IMG/VR virus record: IMGVR_UViG_3300044701_000487
Location: 1 to 48,940 of that record
Reading direction: 5' to 3' (one strand)
Origin: a virus
Length of the DNA stretch: 48,940 nt
In this document: piece by piece, positions 35,890 through 46,096 of the stretch
Position numbering within the stretch: position 1 is the stretch's first letter
Layout of the letters: every line of letters begins with the position of its first letter
The notes under the pieces: generated by a model
Told to the model about the DNA's origin: nothing
What the model saw: the letters and a program-made list of their open reading frames with translations, nothing else
Databases searched by the model: none
Translations under genes and position numbers: made by a program

Positions 35890-36059
35890 GCCAGGATAGT
35901 TGGCTCTTCTTTGAGTTCTTCCTGGCAACTGAACTAGGCATGACGGTCAGCCGGTTACGCACTGAGCTGACTGATGCCGAGTTTGTGCATTTTGCGGCGT
36001 ACTACGAGCTGAAAGGCGAGCGAGAGAAGGAGGCGATGGACAAAGCAAAGCGTCGGTAG
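35883..36059 (+). CDS. -1 frameshift extension of the tail chaperone (lambda gpGT-like)
   Basis: This frame is reached by a -1 slip at A-AAA-AAA and adds 58 codons (RLSQDSWLFFEFFLATELGM, TVSRLRTELTDAEFVHFAAY, YELKGEREKEAM) to give a product of about 175 residues. The FFLATELGMTxxRLRxEMT-type text is typical of the T part of gpGT fusions. It ends 9 nt before the tape measure ATG. Frameshifting of this gene is established in many siphoviruses. Confidence 0.85.
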   Translation, partial: RLSQDSWLFFEFFLATELGMTVSRLRTELTDAEFVHFAAYYELKGEREKEAMDKAKRR

Positions 36060-36068
36060 AATGACGCT

Positions 36069-38204
36069 ATGGCAGTCTCCAACGTCGAGCTAAGGGTTGA
36101 TTCGCGGCAGGCGGTCAATGCCTTGCAGCAGGTCAACCGTGCATCTGCACAGACTGATTCGGCGCTGAAAGGGCTGCAGCGAAGTGTTACAGCATTAGCC
36201 GGTTCGTTTGCCGCGATTCAAGCCGCTCGGTTTGTATTTGTCAAAACCGCTGAAATTGAAAGCCAGACGCGCAGCCTTCAAGTTTTAACAGGCAGTGTTC
36301 AGCAGACAAAACAGATTATTCAAGAGCTGCAGCAATTAGGCGCTGTCACTCCATTTACCAGCAGCGAGCTGATTGATTCTGCAAAACGTTTGCAGGCTTT
36401 TGGTGTTGAAAGCAGCAAGGTTGTTGAAGTTACCAGACAGCTGGCTGATGCCTCAGGTGCTACTGGCGCCGAACTTCAGGGTTTGGTTACTGCTTACGGG
36501 CAGGTTATAGCCAAGGGCAGGCTGCAGGGTGAGGAGCTTCTGCAATTCCAAGAGCGTGGCGTGGGACTGCAGCAAGAGCTGCAAAAGATGTATCGGCTCA
36601 GTGGCGAAGAGCTGCAAGATGCCTTAAGTAAGGGGCGTATTAGTGCGGAAGCCGTAGAAGTTGCTTTTGAACGCCTAACCAGCACTGGCGGCAAATATGC
36701 CAATGGCGCAATCGCTCAAAGTGACACGCTAAACGGCAGGTTATCAACTTTGCAAGACGGGGTTGAGGCTTTAGCTCGTCGAATTGGCCAAGCATTAACG
36801 CCTGCACTCAAGGCAATTTTTAATCAAGCGATTGCTGTTGTTGATGCAATCAATGCTGCATTAGCCGCAGGCCGTGGCGGTGGATTTACGCGTAGCGTTG
36901 CTGGCGCACGTCAGTTCTTGAATATTGGTGCGACTTCACAAGCGGTTGACAACATCGCAAAAGGAGTTGCTCAAGTTGGCGCTCAAAAGAATAAAACTGG
37001 AATTCAACAAAACCTGCAAGCGTTGCAGCAATATCAACGTCTTCTGCAAAGTGTTGGCCCTAGTGATCCAAATGCAAATCGCGCGGTTCAGCTTCAAGGC
37101 GTAATTCTTGACAAAATTCAGCAAAACGTAGCGGCGCAAAAACAGTTAAATCAGCAAACATCTAAGAGTGCCAATCTTTTTAGGATTCCAGAACTGCTAG
37201 GCGGGTCCGGCGGCAAAAGCGGCAAAAAAGGCAAATCAGATGCAGAGCGTGAAGCCGAGAGAGCGGCCAAAGCAGCTGCAGAAGAGCAGAAGCGTGTAGC
37301 CGAACTTGTACGCAATCGCATGTTTGAGGCTGAAGTCCTCAAGACTAAATCAGAGCTGCAAGACAGAATTACTGCCGCTGAAATTTCGGGCGACGCAATG
37401 CTTGTTGCTCGCTTAAAGGGAACCGAACGCGAGATTGAAATTCAAGCACGTTATGCGCAAGAGCTGGCCAAAGAAACGGATGCACGGGCACAGCAAGCGA
37501 TGATTTACAAGGGGCAAGTTGAGCTTGTCGCCAATCAACGTGACGTTCAACGCGAATTAAATGAACTGCAGAACAAAGCCAATCAGGATAATTTTGACGC
37601 ATTGCAAAAACACATTGAACAGCAATACGAATTAAATACAGGCGTGCAACGGCAACTATCTTTTGCGGAAAGTTTGGCTGGCACTCTTGGTCAAAGCATG
37701 ACTTCTGCGTTTGACGCGCTGATTACAGGTGCGGATAATTGGGGCGAGAGCTTAAAGCAAATTGCCTCTGGCGCTCTCGTTGATATTGCCAAGCAGTTGG
37801 TAAAAATCTTCATTATTGAGCAGGCAATTCAAGGCATCAAGAATTTCTTGACCCCGTTCAGCAGTGCAACCCCTCTTGGTGCTGGCGGTGGGATGGTTGG
37901 CAAATTTGGAACGCTTGGCCCTAACTACGGCATCCCACAGCGTGCCATGGGCGGCAGCGTTCGAGCGGGTCAACCTTATTTGGTTGGTGAGCGTGGTCCT
38001 GAACTATTCATGCCGGGCCGCAGCGGTGGCATTGCACCTACTGGCAGTTTTGGCGGCGGTTCAAATATCGTCGTCAACGTCGATGCTTCGGGCACCAACG
38101 TGCAGGGCAACGATCAATCAGGCAGGCAGCTTGGCGCTGTTATTGGCGCTGCTATTCAGGCAGAATTGATCAAGCAGAAGCGCCCAGGAGGCTTGCTCGC
38201 GTAA
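36069..38204 (+). CDS. Tape measure protein
   Basis: A 711-residue protein. The N-terminal tape-measure domain is clear (RSLQVLTGSVQQTKQIIQEL, VTPFTSSELIDSAKRLQAFG, GRLQGEELLQFQERGVGLQQ, GRISAEAVEVAFERLTSTGG). A long Ala/Gln/Lys helical region follows. The C-terminal quarter holds hydrophobic segments (GALVDIAKQLVKIFIIEQAI) and the GGXVXAGXPYLVGERGPELF motif common in tape measure C-termini. Length sets the tail length; at about 1.5 angstrom per residue this suggests a tail near 100 nm, typical for a siphovirus. Confidence 0.93.
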   Translation: MAVSNVELRVDSRQAVNALQQVNRASAQTDSALKGLQRSVTALAGSFAAIQAARFVFVKTAEIESQTRSLQVLTGSVQQTKQIIQELQQLGAVTPFTSSELIDSAKRLQAFGVESSKVVEVTRQLADASGATGAELQGLVTAYGQVIAKGRLQGEELLQFQERGVGLQQELQKMYRLSGEELQDALSKGRISAEAVEVAFERLTSTGGKYANGAIAQSDTLNGRLSTLQDGVEALARRIGQALTPALKAIFNQAIAVVDAINAALAAGRGGGFTRSVAGARQFLNIGATSQAVDNIAKGVAQVGAQKNKTGIQQNLQALQQYQRLLQSVGPSDPNANRAVQLQGVILDKIQQNVAAQKQLNQQTSKSANLFRIPELLGGSGGKSGKKGKSDAEREAERAAKAAAEEQKRVAELVRNRMFEAEVLKTKSELQDRITAAEISGDAMLVARLKGTEREIEIQARYAQELAKETDARAQQAMIYKGQVELVANQRDVQRELNELQNKANQDNFDALQKHIEQQYELNTGVQRQLSFAESLAGTLGQSMTSAFDALITGADNWGESLKQIASGALVDIAKQLVKIFIIEQAIQGIKNFLTPFSSATPLGAGGGMVGKFGTLGPNYGIPQRAMGGSVRAGQPYLVGERGPELFMPGRSGGIAPTGSFGGGSNIVVNVDASGTNVQGNDQSGRQLGAVIGAAIQAELIKQKRPGGLLA

Positions 38205-38548
38205 TGGCTACCTTTCCTGCGATCACACCGGCTTACGGCGCTCAGAAGACCAGTAGGCCACGTCTCCGCATCGCGCAGTTTGGAGATGGATATGAGCAAC
38301 GTACCAGCTTTGGTATCAATCAAAACCCAAAGGAATGGTCGTTGACGTGGAACAATATTACGGAAGCAAACGCTGACACGATTGAGGCATTTCTTGACGC
38401 ACGTGCAGCCAATGGCGAATCTTTTGATTGGACGCCACCGGCAGAATCTACGTCGTACAAATGGGTTTGTAGTGAATGGGATAAGCAGATTAACTACACC
38501 GGACGCGCCACAATTACTGCCACCTTCCGCCAAGTGTACGAAGCATGA
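38204..38548 (+). CDS. Minor tail protein, lambda gpM-like
   Basis: A 114-residue protein: RPRLRIAQFGDGYEQRTSFG, INQNPKEWSLTWNNITEANA, IEAFLDARAANGESFDWTPP and YKWVCSEWDKQINYTGRATI. The FGDGYEQR and W-x(n)-I-EFLD-x(n)-F-WTPP patterns are those of the gpM family in the lambda tail tip. The order M-L-K-I-J is preserved downstream. Confidence 0.9.
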   Translation: MATFPAITPAYGAQKTSRPRLRIAQFGDGYEQRTSFGINQNPKEWSLTWNNITEANADTIEAFLDARAANGESFDWTPPAESTSYKWVCSEWDKQINYTGRATITATFRQVYEA

Positions 38549-39249
38549 CGGTCCCCCAATCAATTCAAGAGCAAGTTCAATCGCTTAATCCTTCGGCAAT
38601 TATTGAGCTGTTTCAGTTACAGCTGACAGCTGCGGTCAACGGAATTGACATCACTTTCTATTACCACGCTGGCACCAATGAGCTAACTGGCGATGTGGTT
38701 TTTAATGGCATTACCTATGAGCCGTATCCGATTGAAGTAGAAGGGTTTGAACTGACGGCTAAAGGAGCTATCCCGCGCCCGATGATGCGCGTTGCTAATG
38801 CCAACAGTGCAATTTCTGCATTGTTACTGCTGTACAACCCGCTTCAAGCCAAAGTGACGCGGATTCGCACCTGTAAAAAATTTCTTGACGCCGTTAATTT
38901 CACTGGCGGTACAAATCCAACCGCCGATCCAACAGCAAAGTTTGAAGACGAGATTTGGTATATCGACCGTGTGGCTAACGAAAACCCGCAGTTGGTGGAG
39001 TTTGAATTGACCAGCAAGCTGGACCTAACCAATTTGGCGTTGCCTCGCCGTCAGGTGTTGGAGCATTGCCCTTGGAAATATCGCGGTGCTGAATGTGGAT
39101 ATACAGGGCGTGCATACTTTGACCTGAACGACAAGGCAACCAATGCTGCAAACGATCAATGCGGCAAGCGTTACACCAGCTGCGCAAAGCGGTTCACAAG
39201 CGGCAACCTGCCATTCGGAGGCTTCCCTGGTGCAAGGCTTCAGGTCTGA
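38545..39249 (+). CDS. Minor tail protein, lambda gpL-like, putative Fe-S protein
   Basis: A 234-residue protein. The N-terminal half is beta-rich (SAIIELFQLQLTAAVNGIDI, FNGITYEPYPIEVEGFELTA). The C-terminal part carries four cysteines: LEHCPWKYRGAECGYTG, then DQCGKRYTSCAKRF and GNLPFGGFPGA. In gpL homologues these bind an iron-sulfur cluster. It would be part of the tail tip. Confidence 0.9.
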   Translation: MTVPQSIQEQVQSLNPSAIIELFQLQLTAAVNGIDITFYYHAGTNELTGDVVFNGITYEPYPIEVEGFELTAKGAIPRPMMRVANANSAISALLLLYNPLQAKVTRIRTCKKFLDAVNFTGGTNPTADPTAKFEDEIWYIDRVANENPQLVEFELTSKLDLTNLALPRRQVLEHCPWKYRGAECGYTGRAYFDLNDKATNAANDQCGKRYTSCAKRFTSGNLPFGGFPGARLQV

Positions 39250-39538
39250 TTTTGAGCAGCACGCTTTAGAGCAGGCCCCACGCGAGGCTTGTGGTGTCGT
39301 TGCTGATGGAAAGTATTGGGGTTGCCGCAACATCGCGGATAATCCAGAGCAGGATTTTGTGATTGATCCGCGTGACTATGCGGTGGCTGCGTTGTATGGG
39401 CGGATTGAAGCCATCGTGCATTCGCACCCGATGGGCGGCGGGGCCAGTGAGACTGATCTTCGATCCTGCCGTGGGCTTGGTCTTCCGTGGCACATTTGGT
39501 CAATGCCAGACAACGTATGGACAACTATCAAGCCTTGA
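39230..39538 (+). CDS. JAMM/MPN metalloprotease, first half of lambda gpK
   Basis: A 102-residue protein from GTG 39230; the open frame reaches further upstream but inside the gpL-like gene. JAMM residues are E20 (REACGVV) and H65-x-H67 with S74 and D77 (IVHSHPMGGGASETD). Lambda gpK fuses this domain with an NlpC/P60 hydrolase; here the latter is a separate overlapping gene. The domain may cleave the host wall or process a tail component during tip assembly. Confidence 0.85.
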   Translation: MQGFRSDFEQHALEQAPREACGVVADGKYWGCRNIADNPEQDFVIDPRDYAVAALYGRIEAIVHSHPMGGGASETDLRSCRGLGLPWHIWSMPDNVWTTIKP

Positions 39539-39909
39539 TCGGACTGCCGTGGGAATACGGCAAACAGGATTGCTACACGCTGATCAGGCAGTATTTCAAG
39601 CTGCAAAGCGTTGAGCTGCCAGAGTTTCCCAGACCAGATGATTTGGAGACCACCCCAAGCATTTACTTACGCGAGGCGGTGGCACTGGGTTTTAAGCAGG
39701 TGGCGCTAGATGCCCGACAACCCGGTGATGTGTTGATTATGCGCCTTGGCACACAGCATCCGATGCACGCTGCCATTCTTGTGGATTACGACAGAATTCT
39801 GCATCAACGACAGGATTCCCTAAGTGCTGTCGAGAGTTTGAGGCAGTACCATATCGACAGGGTTGCGGCAGTGTTTCGTTATGCAGCAGGTCGTCCGACT
39901 GCTGGGTGA
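39517..39909 (+). CDS. NlpC/P60 peptidase, second half of lambda gpK
   Basis: A 130-residue protein from ATG 39517 (MDNYQALIGLPWEYGKQDCY). C19 in GKQDCYTLIRQYF is the catalytic Cys and HPMHAAILVD supplies the catalytic His. The family cuts peptide bonds in peptidoglycan and would help DNA entry through the wall. It overlaps the JAMM gene by 22 nt and the gpI-like gene by about 29 nt. Confidence 0.85.
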   Translation: MDNYQALIGLPWEYGKQDCYTLIRQYFKLQSVELPEFPRPDDLETTPSIYLREAVALGFKQVALDARQPGDVLIMRLGTQHPMHAAILVDYDRILHQRQDSLSAVESLRQYHIDRVAAVFRYAAGRPTAG

Positions 39910-41116
39910 TCTGGGCGAGCGATACGGCGCCGAGCACACCTACGTCAATTTGCGCACGCCAGCAGAAGCAATCAAACTGCTGTGCATCAACTTTCCAGAG
40001 CTGCAGGAAGAGCTAATTCACGCTCACGAGCATGGCATTGGCTACCGACTGATTCAGGCTGATACGAATCTTGGGTATGAGGATCTGCAACTGCCATTGG
40101 GCAGCAATGATTTGATTCTGACGCCCGTCGTGATGGGTAGCGGCAACAGCGTTGGCAATATTTTGGTTGGAGTTGGCTTGGTGGCATTTGCAATTTTGAC
40201 TGCGGGCGCAGGTGCCGGTTTTCTTGGTTTGGGTGCTGGTCTTACTACAGGCACGTTCACTCTTGGTGCTGCAGCATCTACCGCTCTTGGTGCTATTGGC
40301 ACCAGCTTGATTCTTGGCGGCGTCACGCAGATGCTGTCACCTCAACCGCAGCAACCAAACTTGAGTGCTGGCAGGTTTAGTGGCCCTACAGCAACATCCA
40401 CAGACGGCCCGCAATCGATTGTGCGCGGCACGGATGGCCGGCAGTCTTATGCCTATACAGGTGCTGCGAATACGGTTGGTGTTGGCGCCACGATCCCAGT
40501 TGCTTACGGCGAGGTGCTAGTTGGCAGCCATCTGCTCTCGGCCAATGTTGATGTGACCGATGAGTCGGATCCGCTGCAGACCGCAATCAAAGAGCCTGGG
40601 CCTGACACGATCATTTTTGGCGGCGAAAAGATTAGCTATTCGCTGAGCGATGCTTCTGGTGTAACGGTTGCACGGACAAATAAGTTTTACACAAACAACA
40701 ACAACAAACGCCAGGTTGTAAATAGCGTTTTTACCCTTCGCAACGGCTTCAGAAAACAAGTCGGAGCGATTGATGCAAGCAATGACTTTAAGGATCGTGT
40801 TGATATTATCTTTCAGATCAGCAATGGCCTTTTTGATTATGTAAGCGGCGTCGGCTCAACCAAGGTTGATGGTTATATCACTTACAAAATCGAGCTGATT
40901 TCCCAACTCAGTGGCCCAGACGCGACAACAGGTACATCGCAAGGGACAATTCAGGGCTTGCTATTACCTGGCCAGACATATCGTTGGCTGCACCGGATGA
41001 GTTATACACCTGTTCCAGATGATGAGGATCTGAAATTCTTTGTTGAAATTATCGACTACAGAGCCTATTCATCTTGCAATCTGACTGTTCACGCTGTCGG
41101 CTTCAACCTTTACTGA
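39881..41116 (+). CDS. Tail assembly protein, lambda gpI-like, with extended C-terminus
   Basis: A 411-residue protein from ATG 39881 (MQQVVRLLGDLGERYGAEHT). The first 90 residues match gpI (RTPAEAIKLLCINFPELQEE, GYEDLQLPLGSNDLILTPVV). A hydrophobic Gly/Ala-rich segment follows (ILVGVGLVAFAILTAGAGAG, then TLGAAASTALGAIGTSLILG). The remaining 240 residues (VGVGATIPVAYGEVLVGS and a long beta region) go beyond lambda gpI but are common in larger gpI-type proteins. It acts at the tail tip next to gpJ. Confidence 0.85.
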   Translation: MQQVVRLLGDLGERYGAEHTYVNLRTPAEAIKLLCINFPELQEELIHAHEHGIGYRLIQADTNLGYEDLQLPLGSNDLILTPVVMGSGNSVGNILVGVGLVAFAILTAGAGAGFLGLGAGLTTGTFTLGAAASTALGAIGTSLILGGVTQMLSPQPQQPNLSAGRFSGPTATSTDGPQSIVRGTDGRQSYAYTGAANTVGVGATIPVAYGEVLVGSHLLSANVDVTDESDPLQTAIKEPGPDTIIFGGEKISYSLSDASGVTVARTNKFYTNNNNKRQVVNSVFTLRNGFRKQVGAIDASNDFKDRVDIIFQISNGLFDYVSGVGSTKVDGYITYKIELISQLSGPDATTGTSQGTIQGLLLPGQTYRWLHRMSYTPVPDDEDLKFFVEIIDYRAYSSCNLTVHAVGFNLY

Positions 41117-41117
41117 C

Positions 41118-44100
41118 ATGGCGCTTAACTCCACCTCTGTTATCCGTGTTGTTGACCTGCTGTGCGAGGGTCCGATTGCCGGCTTGGTTGGTGCTGAAGA
41201 TGGCGTCTATCTAGACGAAACACCCATCAGGAGCAATGGCAGCCGCAATTTCAGCAGTGCTGACGTTAACTACGATTTCCGCACTGGTGGCCGCACGCAA
41301 AGCCAGCTAGCGCAGGGCCGTAATGGCACGTCAACGATCACAGAGGTTGGTGTTGAGCTTGGCGAAAACTACAGCGAAACGCTAAACGCAAACAATGAAG
41401 TGGTGGCTCGCAACTATGGAAGTGGGCAGCTGATCAGGCAGATCACCGATACAGATGTTGACTCGTTCGAGCTGCTATTTTCCATCCCGCGTCTGTTTTC
41501 GACTGCGCAGGAAGGTCTAGCAAAGGGCCAAGCATTCAATGGCACAATCCGCGTCATTGTTGACGTGCAGGCGCGTGGTACTGGTTACGTCACTCAATAC
41601 GACCGCACGATCACTGGCATTGCGCTGAGCGATTATCAATTCAAAAGTCCGCGTATCAATCTGTTTGGCACGGGACCGTGGAACATTCGCGTTCGCAAGA
41701 TTGATTTAGGTGAGAATCACTTTGAGGTCAAATACACCAATTTCACTGAGATTCCACAAAGCACACCGCTAGCCAACGGTCGCGGTAATCGCATTTTCTG
41801 GACTTCATTGATTGAGGTGCAGTCGCTGCGCACGGCTTATCCGTATTCAGCAGTTGCGGGATTGTCGCTATCCACTCGGCAGTTCAGCAGCCTGCCAACA
41901 CGGGCGTACAAAATACGCGGTCGCATCGTTGCGATTCCAGCCAACGCTTCCGTTCGTGGTGATGGCAGCCTTGCATTCAATGGTGCATTTACTGGCGCCT
42001 TGCGTTCTGCATGGACAACATGCCCAGTTTGCTGTTTTTACGACATGCTCACCAACCCGCGTTATGGCGCTGGTGATTTTGTCACGGCATCAAATGTCAG
42101 CTGGGTTGATCTGTATCCCTTGGCCCAATATGCCAACCAGCTGATCACAACGCCTGATGGCACCGTGGAACCGCGCTTTGCGTGCAACGTGGTGATTGGC
42201 AGTCAGGCTGAGGCGTTCAACGTTCTACAGGATCTCGCCAGTGTCTTTCGCGGGATGTTGTACTGGCAAGCCAACACCATTCAGGCAACAGCTGATCACG
42301 GCAACCTGAATGGTTCTGATCTGTCGCCTGTTCACCTGTACAACAACAGCAACGTCATCAATGGCGCCTTTAACTATTCGGGCACATCGCTGAAGACGCG
42401 CAGCACTAGCATCCGCGTTCGCTACAACGACCCGCAGAATTTCTACAAATCAAACTATGTCGTTGTTGAAGATGCGGCCCTGATCACCAAATACGGCTAT
42501 CAGGTCAAAGAAGTTGTTGCCTTTGGTGCCACTTCCAAATATCAAGCGCAGCGCCTTGGCCGGTGGATGCTGGCATCAGAAGAGGTAGATGGCGAGGTGG
42601 TGAATTTCACCACAGGTCTGCAGGGTGCTGTTGTTCTACCCGGTCAGATCTTTGCTGTTGCTGATCAAATGCGGCAGGGTGTTCGTCTTGCAGGTCGGGT
42701 TAGTAGTGCAACGACAACAGCGATTGTTACAGATCAAACCATTGATTTACCGGCTGGCAGCAGCCCACAACTGACTTGCACGCTGGCTGACGGCACAGTT
42801 CAAACGCGGTCGATTGCTAGCGTTTCTGGATCCACAATCAACGTATCGGCTTTCAGCTCTGCACCACTGGCCCAGTCGGTGTGGTCAATCAGCACCAGCA
42901 GCGTTGAGCAGCAGAAGTTCCGGTGCCTGTCAGTTTCTGACAACGGTGATGGTCAATTCACCATTACTGGCGTTCAACACAATGACAGCATTTATGACGC
43001 TGCAGACTTTGGTGATCCACTCGAATTCGATGATGTAACGCTGTTTAACAATCCACCCGCACTGCCGCAGGATCTGCAGCTGGAATCACGGGAAGTGCGG
43101 ATCAACCAGAACACAGTCAACCGCGTTATTGCATCGTGGTCTCGTGGTTTGGATGGCGTCACCTTTGGTTATGAGGTGCGTTACAAGATTGCAAATGGCA
43201 ACTACATCAGGGCTGAGACTACAAATGTCAGCTTTGAGATTGACAATGTGCCGCCTAGCACAGCCATAGTTTTTGAGGTTCGTTCGGTTGGTGCGCCGCC
43301 TGTCAATCGCAAGTCGTCGTGGGTGACATCAACCTTTACGGTGCCAGTACCACAAATTGAACCAGATAATCCGAACGATATTATTCTGCCGCCCGACCCT
43401 GTTGAGGTCACGGTTCAAGCTGCAGCTGATCAGGCTGTGTTGCGTTGGAAGATTCCACCTACACCGCTCAACAGCAACAATTTCATCGCCATTATCCGTC
43501 ACGCTTCGCAAACTGATGGCACGGGCGAATGGGCGAATAGCACGCTGCTGCGTCAAGTTGAGGCCCGCACCAATTACGCAATCCTTCCGCTGCTTGAGGG
43601 TGAGTACCTAGTCAAGTTTGAAGACGAAAACGGCCAACGTAGTGTTAACGCTCGCAGCGCTGTCATTGATCTGCCTAATGCAATCCCTCGCCTCAACATT
43701 CAGGTGCGCAGGGAAGATCAAGATACGCCGCCATATCAAGGCCAAGTTGATGGCTGCTTTTACAGCGCCGACTACGACGGCTTGGTGCTAGATGGCGATG
43801 CGTCGTTTGATGACATTCTTGATTTGGATGAGTTGTCGTCGTTTGATTTCCTTGGCACCCGCCTAGCAGCAGGTCGGTATTACTTCAACAATGTGCTGGA
43901 TCTTGGCGGTGTGTTCAGCGTTGTTTTTGAGCGCACCCTCACCACTCGCGGCCTGTATCCACAGGAGGCCATTGATGAACGCTTTGAGCTGATCGACCGC
44001 TGGACCGACTTTGATGGAACCATCGCGGATGACACCAGCGCCGACCTGTATTTCCGCACCAGCGATCAGGCCACCACAGATGAGGAGTTGCTGCTTGAAG

Positions 44101-44537
44101 ATGGCGACTACCTGCTGCTGGAAACTGGCGATAAGTTCCAGATGGAATCGGATATCGACTTTGGCGAGTGGACGCCAATGGAATCAGGCCGCTACACAGG
44201 CAGGCAGTTCCAGTTCAAAGTTGAGCTAAGCGCTCTGCACGTTGACCAGACGCCCATCGTTGATGAAGTGGGTTATGTGATGCAGCTGGAATCACGCACT
44301 GAAAGCAGCCAGACCATTGCATCAGGCGCCGCAGCCAAGGCAGTCACCTTTAATCGTGCGTTCTACCAAACACCAAGCGTTGGGATTACCGCTTCCAACC
44401 TTGCCACAGGAGACTACTATGAAGTCACCTCAACCACGCGATCTGGATTCACGATCACCTTCTACGACAGCACCAACACTGCCGTTGATCGAAATTTCCA
44501 GTATCAGGCGGTTGGCTACGGCACTGAAGAACCCTAA
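41118..44537 (+). CDS. Tip attachment protein J-like (host specificity)
   Basis: A 1139-residue central tail-tip protein. The N-terminal third has the gpJ signature ([41 protein letters not shown]-like strands, [20 protein letters not shown]). The middle has [31 protein letters not shown] and [13 protein letters not shown]. Residues about 660-810 hold fibronectin-III-like domains ([20 protein letters not shown]). The C-terminus is acidic and beta-rich and may contact the receptor or the side fibres. Length matches lambda J (1132). Confidence 0.95.
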   Translation: MALNSTSVIRVVDLLCEGPIAGLVGAEDGVYLDETPIRSNGSRNFSSADVNYDFRTGGRTQSQLAQGRNGTSTITEVGVELGENYSETLNANNEVVARNYGSGQLIRQITDTDVDSFELLFSIPRLFSTAQEGLAKGQAFNGTIRVIVDVQARGTGYVTQYDRTITGIALSDYQFKSPRINLFGTGPWNIRVRKIDLGENHFEVKYTNFTEIPQSTPLANGRGNRIFWTSLIEVQSLRTAYPYSAVAGLSLSTRQFSSLPTRAYKIRGRIVAIPANASVRGDGSLAFNGAFTGALRSAWTTCPVCCFYDMLTNPRYGAGDFVTASNVSWVDLYPLAQYANQLITTPDGTVEPRFACNVVIGSQAEAFNVLQDLASVFRGMLYWQANTIQATADHGNLNGSDLSPVHLYNNSNVINGAFNYSGTSLKTRSTSIRVRYNDPQNFYKSNYVVVEDAALITKYGYQVKEVVAFGATSKYQAQRLGRWMLASEEVDGEVVNFTTGLQGAVVLPGQIFAVADQMRQGVRLAGRVSSATTTAIVTDQTIDLPAGSSPQLTCTLADGTVQTRSIASVSGSTINVSAFSSAPLAQSVWSISTSSVEQQKFRCLSVSDNGDGQFTITGVQHNDSIYDAADFGDPLEFDDVTLFNNPPALPQDLQLESREVRINQNTVNRVIASWSRGLDGVTFGYEVRYKIANGNYIRAETTNVSFEIDNVPPSTAIVFEVRSVGAPPVNRKSSWVTSTFTVPVPQIEPDNPNDIILPPDPVEVTVQAAADQAVLRWKIPPTPLNSNNFIAIIRHASQTDGTGEWANSTLLRQVEARTNYAILPLLEGEYLVKFEDENGQRSVNARSAVIDLPNAIPRLNIQVRREDQDTPPYQGQVDGCFYSADYDGLVLDGDASFDDILDLDELSSFDFLGTRLAAGRYYFNNVLDLGGVFSVVFERTLTTRGLYPQEAIDERFELIDRWTDFDGTIADDTSADLYFRTSDQATTDEELLLEDGDYLLLETGDKFQMESDIDFGEWTPMESGRYTGRQFQFKVELSALHVDQTPIVDEVGYVMQLESRTESSQTIASGAAAKAVTFNRAFYQTPSVGITASNLATGDYYEVTSTTRSGFTITFYDSTNTAVDRNFQYQAVGYGTEEP

Positions 44538-44539
44538 GC

Positions 44540-46096
44540 ATGGCCACCCACGATTACGTCATTGCTAACGCTTCTGGCGCTGCTGTCAGGGCTGACCTTA
44601 ACAATGCTCTTGCTGCAATCGTCAGCAATAACAGCAGCACAACGGAACCGGCTACCACGTATGCCTACATGTGGTGGGTGGACACCACGAACGGGCAGCT
44701 GAAACAGCGTAATGCTGCAAATGACGGCTGGATTGTGGTGCGCGAGCTTGACGGCACCATGCTGATGGAAGATGGCACGGCTGCAGCGCCTGGTTTGGCG
44801 TTTGCGTCGGACCTTGATAGTGGATTCTTCCGCCCCGGCGCTAATCAGCTTGGTATTGCCACCAACGGCGTAGAGCGCGTTGAATTCGGCACCAGTGAAG
44901 TGGTGTTCAATGATGGCGGTGAGGATATTGATTTTCGGATTGAGGGTGATACTGATTCGTCGCTGTTTTTTGTTGATGCTGGAAATGACCGAGTAGGGAT
45001 TGGCACTACGACAGTTGACAAAAAATTAGTCATCGCTGGAGATAACACTGGTGGCGGCGAAAACAATACACTGCGTTTCCTTGACACAGATACTTCTAGT
45101 ATTTCTGAACAAACAACAGGAAAGATTGAGTTTTATACATCAGATACTGATGGCGCTGGCGTAAAAGCATATATTGCAGGTATTACGCGAAATAATGGAG
45201 GCGACGGGTGTTTAATTTTTGGCACAGGGGCGTCAGGGGCGGCTACTGAAAAATTACGGCTTGATGACTCCGGCAGGTTGTTGGTGGGCGCATCTAGTGC
45301 GCGTACAGTTGGCACTGGTAATTTTCATATTCAGTCCGAAGGTACTGGAGCTGAAGCCGGAATCTCAACCACCAGAAATGCCAATAATGCCTCAGGTTCA
45401 AACATTCGTTTTGTCAAAACTAGAGGAACAACAGTAGGTTCCAGCACCATTGTTCAATCTGATGACAGCTTGGGCGTGATTGGGTGGTGGGGCACAGATG
45501 GAACAAATGCCGTTAATGCTGCAAACATCAGCGCAGAAGTAGACGGCACCCCTGGCGCTAACGACATGCCGGGCAGATTAGTTTTCTCCACTTGTCCCGA
45601 CTCCAGCGCAACTCCGGTCGAGCGGCTGAGGATTCAAAACGACGGAATCATCCGGGGACTAGGCTTCTATAGCAACACGACCGCTGGTGCAGCAAACGTA
45701 AACGTCAACACTGTAGGTTCTTTGCAGAGAAGCACCTCGTCTATTAAATACAAAACAGATGTGGAGACGTTAGAAGATCAGTACGCTGATGCTTTATTAG
45801 GCTGCCGTCCAGTTTGGTATCGCTCTTTATGTAAGTCTGATTGCCCAGAGCACAGCTATTGGGGCTTTATTGCGGAAGAGGTTGCTGAAATTGATCCGCG
45901 TCTTGTTCAGTGGAAAACAATTGAGGTCACTTATGACGAAAACGGTTCTGTTGTTGAAACTCCATGCGATCCAGAACCCGAAGGTGTTCAGTACGACCGC
46001 TTTGTCCCTCACCTGCTGAACCTGATCAAACGGCAAAAGGAACAGATCGAAGCAATGGAAGCCCGCCTGTCAGCCCTTGAAGGAGGTGCCAACTAA
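44540..46096 (+). CDS. Tail fibre with C-terminal S74 intramolecular chaperone
   Basis: A 518-residue protein. The N-terminus ([20 protein letters not shown]) is an attachment domain. The middle contains repeated beta elements ([53 protein letters not shown]). The last 115 residues are a peptidase S74 chaperone: [16 protein letters not shown] with the cleavage Ser, [28 protein letters not shown] and a trimeric coiled-coil end ([20 protein letters not shown]). The chaperone folds the trimer and then cuts itself off. Confidence 0.92.
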   Translation: MATHDYVIANASGAAVRADLNNALAAIVSNNSSTTEPATTYAYMWWVDTTNGQLKQRNAANDGWIVVRELDGTMLMEDGTAAAPGLAFASDLDSGFFRPGANQLGIATNGVERVEFGTSEVVFNDGGEDIDFRIEGDTDSSLFFVDAGNDRVGIGTTTVDKKLVIAGDNTGGGENNTLRFLDTDTSSISEQTTGKIEFYTSDTDGAGVKAYIAGITRNNGGDGCLIFGTGASGAATEKLRLDDSGRLLVGASSARTVGTGNFHIQSEGTGAEAGISTTRNANNASGSNIRFVKTRGTTVGSSTIVQSDDSLGVIGWWGTDGTNAVNAANISAEVDGTPGANDMPGRLVFSTCPDSSATPVERLRIQNDGIIRGLGFYSNTTAGAANVNVNTVGSLQRSTSSIKYKTDVETLEDQYADALLGCRPVWYRSLCKSDCPEHSYWGFIAEEVAEIDPRLVQWKTIEVTYDENGSVVETPCDPEPEGVQYDRFVPHLLNLIKRQKEQIEAMEARLSALEGGAN

